Source of the DNA: Propionibacterium sp.
GTDB taxonomy: Bacteria; Actinomycetota; Actinomycetes; Propionibacteriales; Propionibacteriaceae
Assembly (NCBI GenBank): GCA_012837465.1
Contig: DURG01000245.1
Location: 1-18,969 of the forward strand
Direction of reading: 5' to 3'
Length of the DNA stretch: 18,969 bases
The position numbers were made by a program, and so were the translations under genes. Positions 13,581-18,969 of this stretch are shown piece by piece. The notes beneath the pieces are model-generated. The model saw nothing but the letters and a program-made list of their open reading frames with translations. It did not search any database and was not told the origin of the DNA. How positions within the stretch are numbered: the stretch's first letter is position 1; each line of letters starts with the position of its first letter.

Positions 13581-14585
13581 ATGACCCTGAACGCCAACCC
13601 ACTCGACCAGCAGCCCGCTGTCCGCAGCGTCGCCGTGCCGCCGTCGATCGACATGGTCAACCTGCTCGGCCCGCGCGACGAGTTCCTCCGCATCCTCGAG
13701 GACCAGTTGCCGGCAGACCTCCACGTGAGGGGCGGCCAGGTCACCCTCTCCGGCAAGGCCGCCGACGTCGCCAATGCGGCCGACGTGCTCACCGAACTGG
13801 TCACCATCCTGCGCACCGGCCAAGGGCTCACGGGCGAAACCGTGGAACGCGTCATCCAGATGTCCGACGATCCCGCGGCTTCGCCCGCTGAGGTGCTGAC
13901 CCAGAACATCATCTCGTCGCGCGGGCGCACGGTGCGCCCCAAGACGCTGAACCAGAAGCGCTACGTGGACGCCATCGATGCGCACACCATCGTGTTCGGC
14001 ATCGGCCCCGCCGGCACCGGCAAGACCTACCTCGCCATGGCCAAGGCCGTGCAGGCACTGCAGGCCAAGGAGGTCAGCCGCATCATCCTGACGCGCCCGG
14101 CGATCGAGGCCGGTGAGAAGCTCGGCTTCCTGCCCGGCACCCTCAACGACAAGATCGACCCGTACCTGCGCCCCCTCTACGACGCGCTGCACGACATGGT
14201 GGACGCGGACTCGGTGCCCAAGCTGCTGACCTCAGGCACCGTGGAGGTCGCGCCACTGGCATACATGCGCGGCCGCACGCTCAACGATGCGTTCATCATC
14301 CTCGACGAGGCCCAGAACACCTCGATGGAACAGATGAAGATGTTCCTGACGCGGCTGGGCTTCAACTCCAAGATGGTGATCACCGGCGATATCACGCAGG
14401 TGGACCTGCCCGGCGGCATGAAGAGCGGCCTGCGTGGGGTCCAGTCGATCCTCGACGGCCTCGACGACATCGAGTTCTGCATGCTCACCAACCGAGACGT
14501 CGTCCGGCACAAGCTGGTCGGGCGCATCGTCGCGGCCTACGATCAGTTCGAGAGCCTGTCCATCGAACGGAGTCGCGCCCGATGA
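13581..14585 (+). CDS. PhoH-like ATPase (YbeZ type)
   Basis: A 334-residue cytoplasmic P-loop ATPase of the PhoH/YbeZ family, thought to work with YbeY in RNA processing and ribosome quality control. After a KH-like N-terminal part (about 20-110) come Walker A GPAGTGKT (142-149), the conserved TRPAIEAGEKLGFLPG (171-186), Walker B IILDEAQN (239-246), and VITGDITQVDLPGG (266-279). All ATPase motifs are intact. The assigned ATG has TAGGA directly against it with no spacing, so the ribosome-binding site is poor and the true start is uncertain; downstream in-frame GTG codons exist before the conserved VPPSIDMVNLLG. Its last codons overlap ybeY as ATGA, and this pairing is conserved across bacteria. 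Confidence 0.93.
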   Translation: MTLNANPLDQQPAVRSVAVPPSIDMVNLLGPRDEFLRILEDQLPADLHVRGGQVTLSGKAADVANAADVLTELVTILRTGQGLTGETVERVIQMSDDPAASPAEVLTQNIISSRGRTVRPKTLNQKRYVDAIDAHTIVFGIGPAGTGKTYLAMAKAVQALQAKEVSRIILTRPAIEAGEKLGFLPGTLNDKIDPYLRPLYDALHDMVDADSVPKLLTSGTVEVAPLAYMRGRTLNDAFIILDEAQNTSMEQMKMFLTRLGFNSKMVITGDITQVDLPGGMKSGLRGVQSILDGLDDIEFCMLTNRDVVRHKLVGRIVAAYDQFESLSIERSRAR

Positions 14586-15034
14586 TCGACCTGAACAACG
14601 AGTCAGGGATGGCAGCCGACGAACTCGGCCTCATCGAGTTGGCACGCTTCGCCCTGGAGAAGCTGCGCATCCACCCCCAGGCGGATCTGTCGATCCTGCT
14701 GGTGGATGAGGAGACCATGGCGCAGTACCACGAGCGCTTCATGGACCTTCCCGGCCCCACCGACGTGATGAGCTTCCCCATGGACGAACTCCGAGCGCCG
14801 GACGACGACGAGGACCCGCCGATGGGCCTTCTCGGCGACATCGTGCTGTGCCCGCAGGTCACCGAACGGCAGGCGGCGGAGAACGGGCGTGAGCCCAACG
14901 CCGAGGCGGAGTACCTCCTCATCCACGGCCTGCTGCACCTCCTCGGCCACGACCACGCCGAACCGGAGGAGAAGGCCACCATGTTCGGTCTCAACGACCG
15001 GATCATCGCTGCCTGGGAACTCGCGAAGAAGTGA
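14582..15034 (+). CDS. ybeY: Endoribonuclease YbeY
   Basis: A 150-residue single-domain metalloprotein involved in 16S rRNA 3'-end maturation and 70S ribosome quality control. The zinc motif H-x3-H-x5-H is His115, His119 and His125 in HGLLHLLGHDH. Upstream stretches TDVMSFPMDE (60-69) and LLGDIVLCPQVTERQA (83-98) are family hallmarks. Length is normal. The ATG overlaps the phoH stop by 4 nt, and its own stop overlaps the GTG of the permease, so three proteins are translationally chained. The order phoH-ybeY-(corC)-era matches many bacteria. Confidence 0.95.
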   Translation: MIDLNNESGMAADELGLIELARFALEKLRIHPQADLSILLVDEETMAQYHERFMDLPGPTDVMSFPMDELRAPDDDEDPPMGLLGDIVLCPQVTERQAAENGREPNAEAEYLLIHGLLHLLGHDHAEPEEKATMFGLNDRIIAAWELAKK

Positions 15035-16269
15035 TCAACAGGTCCGAGCTGCGCCGCAGTCTGGGGCTCAGCGACGCCATCGCCATCGGCGTGGCCTCGA
15101 TGGTGGGTGCGGGCGTCTTCGTCGTCTGGCAGCCCGCGGCGCAGGCCGCCGGCGACCTGGTGCTGGTCGCGCTTGCCATCGCGGCACTCGTCGCATGGGC
15201 CAACGCCACGTCCTCCGCCCAGCTCGCGGGCCAGTACCCGTCTGCCGGTGGCACGTACGTCTACGGCCGCGAGCGATTGGGCCCATGGCCGGGCTATCTG
15301 GCGGGCTGGTCCTTCGTCATCGGCAAGACCGCCTCAGTGGCTGCGATGGCGTTGGCCTTCGCCGCGTACCTCGCGCCGCCCGACTGGCAGAAGCCGGTGG
15401 CGATCGCCGCGGTGTGGGCGCTGGTCGGCATCAATCTTCTCGGTGTGACCCGCACCGCCCAGGTCGCCAAGGTCCTGGCCTCCCTCGCGCTGATCGGGAT
15501 CGTCACCGCGCTGGCGGTGGGCTGGTCCGAGGGTGGAACCGCCGCGTTCGGCTGGGCGGAGGTCACGGGTGGGACGTATGGCGTCCTGCAGGCCGCCGGG
15601 CTGATGTTCTTCGCGTTCGCGGGCTACGCCCGGATAGCGACCATGGGGGAGGAGGTCCGGGATCCGGAGCGCACCATCGGGCGGGCCATCATCTCGGCAT
15701 TGGTGATCGTGCTCGTGCTCTACGCGGTGGTGGGCCTCAGCCTTCTGGTGCTCGTCGGCCCCGAGGTGCTCACGGGCAGCGCCGCGCCGCTCGCCCTGCT
15801 GGTGGAGGGTTCGCGAGGTGCGGAAGCCGTGCTGGTGGGAGGTGCGGCTGCCGCGATCGCCGGGGCGTTGTTGGGCTTGCTGTCGGGTATCGGGCGAACC
15901 TTCCTCGCCATGGCCCGGGAGGGGGACCTGCCGCGGATCTTCGACCGCACCCACCCCCGGACGAAAGTGCCGCACCGCGTCGAGCTGCTGCTCGGCGCCG
16001 TGCTCACCGTCGTGCTGCTGGTGGCCGACCTCCGTGGCGCCATCGGCTTCTCGTCGTTCGGCGTGCTGCTCTACTACTTCGTCGCCAACGTCGCGGCCTA
16101 CACCCAGGTCGAGGAGCACCGCCGCTACCACCGGGCGTGGCAGGTCTTCGGCGCGATCCTGTGCCTGGTGCTGGTGGCCACGCTCCCATGGCCGTCGGTC
16201 GTGACTGGCGTCGCCGTGCTCGCCGTCGGCGTGCTGTGGCGCATGCTTCGGCCGCGTTCCCTGCGTTAG
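15031..16269 (+). CDS. APC-family amino acid permease
   Basis: A 412-residue membrane transporter of the amino acid-polyamine-organocation superfamily, with about 12 hydrophobic segments. The first helix contains AIAIGVASMVGAGVFV (16-31), which matches the substrate-binding unwound helix of APC proteins (G-x-G-x-F type). The loop FFAFAGYARIATMGEEVRDPERTIGRAI (about 191-218) is the second family hallmark. The particular amino acid cannot be told. It starts on a GTG that overlaps the ybeY stop (GTGA). It lies inside a ribosome-maturation cluster where a transporter is not usually found. It has no obvious functional tie to its neighbours, though translation should be coupled to ybeY. Confidence 0.88.
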   Translation: MINRSELRRSLGLSDAIAIGVASMVGAGVFVVWQPAAQAAGDLVLVALAIAALVAWANATSSAQLAGQYPSAGGTYVYGRERLGPWPGYLAGWSFVIGKTASVAAMALAFAAYLAPPDWQKPVAIAAVWALVGINLLGVTRTAQVAKVLASLALIGIVTALAVGWSEGGTAAFGWAEVTGGTYGVLQAAGLMFFAFAGYARIATMGEEVRDPERTIGRAIISALVIVLVLYAVVGLSLLVLVGPEVLTGSAAPLALLVEGSRGAEAVLVGGAAAAIAGALLGLLSGIGRTFLAMAREGDLPRIFDRTHPRTKVPHRVELLLGAVLTVVLLVADLRGAIGFSSFGVLLYYFVANVAAYTQVEEHRRYHRAWQVFGAILCLVLVATLPWPSVVTGVAVLAVGVLWRMLRPRSLR

Positions 16270-16272
16270 ACT
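16267..16272 (+). promoter_or_regulatory. Possible -10 box for the corC/hlyC-era pair
   Basis: TAGACT overlaps the stop codon of the permease and lies 45 nt before the CorC/HlyC GTG. It repeats the hexamer of the araDA -10. No -35 consensus is seen, so confidence is low. Confidence 0.35.
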
Positions 16273-16317
16273 CCTGCAATCATGTGTCGTCCCAACGAAG
16301 CGAGTTGATCGGAACCC

Positions 16318-17625
16318 GTGTCCCAGTCCGAATGGATTGAGCTGGGCATTGCCCTCTTGTGCGCCGTCGGCGCCTCGCTGCTCGCCGCCGTCGAAACCGC
16401 CCTTGGCGTCATCACCAAATCCCGTGCCGAACGGCTGGTGGACGACGATGTGAGGGGCGGTGAGCGGATCCTGTTGATCACGCAGGACCCCGCACCCACC
16501 ATCAACTCCGTGATGTTCGCCCGGATGGCACTGGAGATCAGTTCCATCGTGGTGGCCACCATCGTGATGTTCACCCAGTTCCAGGCTGACTGGCAGCGTG
16601 CGCTGGTGACCATCGGCATCATGCTGGTGGTCTCCTTCATCCTGTGGGGCGTCGCGCCGCGCACCATCGGCCGCCAGAAGCCAGAGGCCACCCTGCGGTT
16701 CTTCGGCCCCCTCCTGACGGGGCTGACCACCGTGCTGGGCCCCATCGCGCAGCTCATGATCTACCTGGGCAACGCGCTGACGCCGGGCCGTGGCTATGCC
16801 GACGGCCCGTTCGCGACGGAGGCCGAACTGCGCGACATGGTCGACTTCGCCGAGGCGCAGGACCTCATCGAAGCCGGCGAGTCCAGGATGATCCACTCTG
16901 TGTTCGAACTGGGCGACACCATCGTCAAAGAGGTCATGGTCCCGCGCACCGACGTGGTGTTCGTGACCCGCGACAAGACGCTGCGCCAACTCCTGTCGCT
17001 GGCGCTGCGCTCCGGTTTCTCCCGCATCCCCGTGATCGGCGAGGACCTGGACGATGTGGTGGGCGCCGTCTACCTCAAGGACGTGGCCAAGCGCATCCAC
17101 GACTTCCCGGACGCGGAGCGGATCGAGACGGTCGGCGACATCATGCGCCCGGCAGCATTCTGCCCGGATTCGAAGCCGGTCAGTGAACTGCTGCGCGAGA
17201 TGCAGCTCAGCCACACGCACCTGGTCATGGTCATCGACGAGTTCGGCGGCACCGCCGGCCTGGCCACCATCGAGGACATCCTCGAGGAGATCGTGGGCGA
17301 GATCGTCGATGAGTACGACCACGACACGCCTGCCGTCACCGAGCTGGGGGAGGGGCGCTACCGGATCTCGTCGCGGCTCCCGCTCGACGAGTTGGGTGCC
17401 CTGTTCGGCGTCGACCTGGACGACGACGAGGTCGAGACGGCTGGCGGCCTGATGGCCAAGCAGCTCAACCTCGTGCCCATCCCCGGCTCCCGGGCGCTCG
17501 TGGGTGACCTCGAACTGATCGCCGACCGCGCCGTCGGCCGTCGCCACCAGATCGGCACCATCCTGGTGCGCCGACTGACGGCAGAAGAGCTGGCCAGCGG
17601 CCAGCAGGAGGAATCCGATGACTGA
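16318..17625 (+). CDS. CNNM/CorC-HlyC family membrane protein with CBS pair
   Basis: A 435-residue protein of the CNNM/CorC family, linked to Mg2+ or Co2+ transport; 'hemolysin' is a historical name. The N-terminal CNNM (DUF21) domain has membrane segments near residues 7-30, 70-88, 95-115 and 125-152. Two CBS domains (about 205-262 and 272-327) include MVPRTDVVFV, GFSRIPVIGE and DEFGGTAGLATIEDILEEIVGEI. A CorC_HlyC transporter-associated domain spans about 342-420. The GTG at 16318 gives a good N-terminus, but its ribosome-binding site is weak. The gene overlaps era by 8 nt. Upstream-of-era placement is widely conserved, and suggests a tie between magnesium supply and ribosome assembly, which is inference. 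Confidence 0.92.
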   Translation: MSQSEWIELGIALLCAVGASLLAAVETALGVITKSRAERLVDDDVRGGERILLITQDPAPTINSVMFARMALEISSIVVATIVMFTQFQADWQRALVTIGIMLVVSFILWGVAPRTIGRQKPEATLRFFGPLLTGLTTVLGPIAQLMIYLGNALTPGRGYADGPFATEAELRDMVDFAEAQDLIEAGESRMIHSVFELGDTIVKEVMVPRTDVVFVTRDKTLRQLLSLALRSGFSRIPVIGEDLDDVVGAVYLKDVAKRIHDFPDAERIETVGDIMRPAAFCPDSKPVSELLREMQLSHTHLVMVIDEFGGTAGLATIEDILEEIVGEIVDEYDHDTPAVTELGEGRYRISSRLPLDELGALFGVDLDDDEVETAGGLMAKQLNLVPIPGSRALVGDLELIADRAVGRRHQIGTILVRRLTAEELASGQQEESDD

Positions 17626-18544
17626 GTCCACTCACCGATCCGGGTTCGCCTGCTTCGTCGGCCGCCCCAACGCGGGCAAGTCCACCCTGACCAATGCGCT
17701 CGTCGGTCAGAAGATCGCGATCGCGTCCAGCAAGCCCCAGACCACCCGTCACGTCGTGCGCGGCATCGTCACCCGCGAGGATGGGCAACTCATCCTCATC
17801 GACACGCCGGGCCTGCACCGCCCACGCACGCTGCTCGGCCAGCGACTCAACGATCTCGTCTACGAGACCTGGAGCGAGGTCGACGTGGTGGGGGTGTGCC
17901 TGCCGTGCGACCAGCGCATCGGCCCCGGCGACAAGTACATCATCAGCGAGATCGCCAAGCTCAAGCGCCGGCCCACGCTCGTCGCCCTCGCCACCAAGAC
18001 CGACCTGGTGAGCAAGGAACGAGTCCTCTCCCACCTGGTCGACGTCGCGGCCGTTGCCGAGGAACTCGACATCGAATGGGCCGAGGTCATCCCGTGCTCC
18101 GCCACGGCCAACGACCAGATCGATGTCGTGCGCGACGCCCTCATCAACCTGCTGCCCGAGGGCCCGCAGTACTACCCCGATGGAGAGACCACCGACGAGC
18201 CCACCGAGACGCTCATCGGCGAGCTCATCCGCGAGGCTGCCCTCGAGGGGGTGCGCGATGAACTGCCGCACTCGATCGCCGTGATGATCGATGAGATCCT
18301 GCCCCGCCCGGACCGTCCCGAGGACAAGCCGCTGACCGACATCTTCGCCACCATCGTGGTGGAGCGTGATTCCCAGAAGGGCATCATCATCGGCCACAGG
18401 GGTGCGCGGCTGCGCGAGATCGGCACCGCGGCCAGGGAGCAGATCAACCGACTCCTTGGTACCCGGGTGCACCTCAACCTGCACGTCAAGGTGCTCAAGG
18501 AGTGGCAGCGCGACGCCAAGCACCTGAACCGGCTCGGCTTCTGA
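17618..18544 (+). CDS. era: GTPase Era
   Basis: A 308-residue essential GTPase that binds the 3' end of 16S rRNA during 30S assembly. G1 is GRPNAGKS (15-22), the G2 region is PQTTR (40-44), G3 is DTPG (62-65) and G5 is SAT (161-163). G4 reads TKTD (126-129) where NKxD is canonical; I recall TKTD as common in actinobacterial Era. The C-terminal KH domain contains IIIGHRGARLREIGTAAREQI with the RNA-binding GHRG at 259-262. The ribosome-binding site is excellent (AGGAGG at 17606-17611, 6 nt ahead). The start lies within the end of the CorC/HlyC gene. This is the last gene of the cluster. Confidence 0.97.
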   Translation: MTESTHRSGFACFVGRPNAGKSTLTNALVGQKIAIASSKPQTTRHVVRGIVTREDGQLILIDTPGLHRPRTLLGQRLNDLVYETWSEVDVVGVCLPCDQRIGPGDKYIISEIAKLKRRPTLVALATKTDLVSKERVLSHLVDVAAVAEELDIEWAEVIPCSATANDQIDVVRDALINLLPEGPQYYPDGETTDEPTETLIGELIREAALEGVRDELPHSIAVMIDEILPRPDRPEDKPLTDIFATIVVERDSQKGIIIGHRGARLREIGTAAREQINRLLGTRVHLNLHVKVLKEWQRDAKHLNRLGF

Positions 18545-18771
18545 GGACGAAAGCGAACAATCCGCCCTGCGCGATAAAGGGTGACAAACGCCCAAATCAC
18601 GCTGGCATCGGGGAGACATCAGACAACTGAACAGCTTTCGTGCGCGTTTGAGTGTTAACGGTAACTATTTGGTTACGACGTGATGTCCTTGGTAGGTCCC
18701 CGGGTCGGAAGTTCCTACTATCGAGACAAACAACCGCCCGGTTGACCTTGACCATAAGGAAAGGACCACAC
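18545..18771 (+). other. Intergenic region between era and the lipoprotein gene, with possible operator
   Basis: This 227-nt gap has no supportable gene and is richer in A/T than its surroundings. GTTAACGGTAAC at 18654-18665 has GTTA/TAAC arms around a central CG, resembling a LacI/GalR operator. It overlaps a second inverted repeat, GTAAC at 18661-18665 and GTTAC at 18672-18676. TACTAT at 18716-18721 is a good -10 candidate, about 50 nt before the GTG, but TTGGTA (18689-18694) is 21 bp away, too far for a normal -35. TTGACC occurs twice in tandem at 18742-18753. No terminator with a U-tract follows era. Confidence 0.45.
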
Positions 18772-18969
18772 GTGAAGATGCGTGTTTACAAGCTTGGCGC
18801 AGTCGCCCTCGTGAGCGCCCTCGCGCTGGCCGCCTGTGGAGGCGACGACGCCACCACCGATCCCGCCGCCCCCGCGGACGACCAGACCCCCGCTGCCGGC
18901 GGCGAGACCACTGCCCCCCCCGCTGGAGACGACACCGCCGATGCTGGCGCCGGCTCGGACCTGACCACC
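18772..18969 (+). CDS. Lipoprotein, probable ABC solute-binding protein (5' part only)
   Basis: The first 66 codons of a secreted lipoprotein that continues past the window. It has a lysine/arginine-containing start, a hydrophobic stretch (residues 8-20), and a lipobox LAAC with the lipidated cysteine at residue 22. A flexible Gly/Asp/Thr/Pro/Ala linker follows, typical of actinobacterial lipoproteins held outside the membrane. AAGGA at 18761-18765 lies 6 nt before the GTG; an ATG two codons later is a possible alternative. Its own long regulatory region and this N-terminus fit a transporter solute-binding protein, but no binding domain is visible yet, so that identity is a guess. Confidence 0.75.
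   Translation, partial: MKMRVYKLGAVALVSALALAACGGDDATTDPAAPADDQTPAAGGETTAPPAGDDTADAGAGSDLTT

Noticed and set aside
15334..17631. Very long minus-strand open frame (765 codons) and other long antisense frames
   Set aside because: It is the shadow of the APC permease and CorC/HlyC genes in high-GC DNA; it is rich in His, Asp, Gly and Arg and contains no family motif.
18742..18753. TTGACC repeats as the -35 of the lipoprotein promoter
   Set aside because: They lie within 30 bp of the start codon, leaving no room for a -10 and transcription start upstream of the ribosome-binding site.
1..18969. Mobile element, prophage, CRISPR array, tRNA or rRNA
   Set aside because: I saw no transposase, integrase, spaced direct-repeat array, cloverleaf-like sequence or rRNA match; all large frames are accounted for by ordinary chromosomal genes.

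Overview
The window is a dense, high-GC stretch of a Gram-positive actinobacterial chromosome. DUF3097 and DUF5709 proteins, a CIRCE-controlled hrcA-dnaJ pair, a phoH-ybeY-corC/hlyC-era block, and many ATGA/GTGA overlaps or near-leaderless starts all point to Actinomycetota. I would guess the Propionibacteriales (Propionibacteriaceae-like), but that placement comes from gene style, not from a search. I see no tRNA, rRNA, CRISPR array, insertion sequence or phage gene.

Layout. (1) Positions 2-403 hold the 3' end of a CDP-alcohol phosphatidyltransferase. (2) Positions 385-2310 form a self-contained unit: a 10-bp perfect inverted repeat, a YtrA-type GntR repressor, an ABC ATPase and its membrane partner. 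(3) Positions 2325-4974 hold a DUF3097 protein with Toprim-like motifs, an inositol-monophosphatase-family phosphatase and a LacI-family regulator that overlaps it. (4) Positions 4987-7285 carry a well-formed promoter with a perfect LacI-type palindrome, then araD and araA for L-arabinose catabolism; araB is not in the window. (5) A metallo-beta-lactamase-fold hydrolase on the minus strand converges on araA (stops overlap, with a strong hairpin just beyond) and diverges from hrcA across a CIRCE element. (6) Positions 8126-12253 read hrcA, dnaJ2, rsmE and tgt, with rsmE and tgt joined by overlapping stop/start codons. (7) A queuosine-precursor transporter (YhhQ/Vut_1) converges on tgt, and a DUF5709 protein diverges from it. 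(8) Positions 13581-18544 read phoH, ybeY, an APC permease, a CNNM/CorC-HlyC protein and era, a ribosome-maturation cluster with the permease inserted in it. (9) After a 227-nt regulatory gap, a lipoprotein gene starts and runs off the end.

How the genes fit together. The GntR-ABC unit looks self-regulated and is of the kind often linked to cell-envelope or antibiotic stress. AraR-like LacI protein, operator, AraD and AraA make a sugar module. HrcA with CIRCE controls the heat-shock co-chaperone operon. RsmE, YbeY, Era and Tgt all act on ribosomes or tRNA.

The most interesting point is Tgt. By eye-alignment, two positions that select preQ1 in the well-studied bacterial enzyme (Cys158 and Val233, Zymomonas numbering) are Leu174 and Gly254 here, and a precursor transporter lies next door. 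This suggests salvage of queuine or another 7-deazaguanine rather than classic preQ1 insertion.
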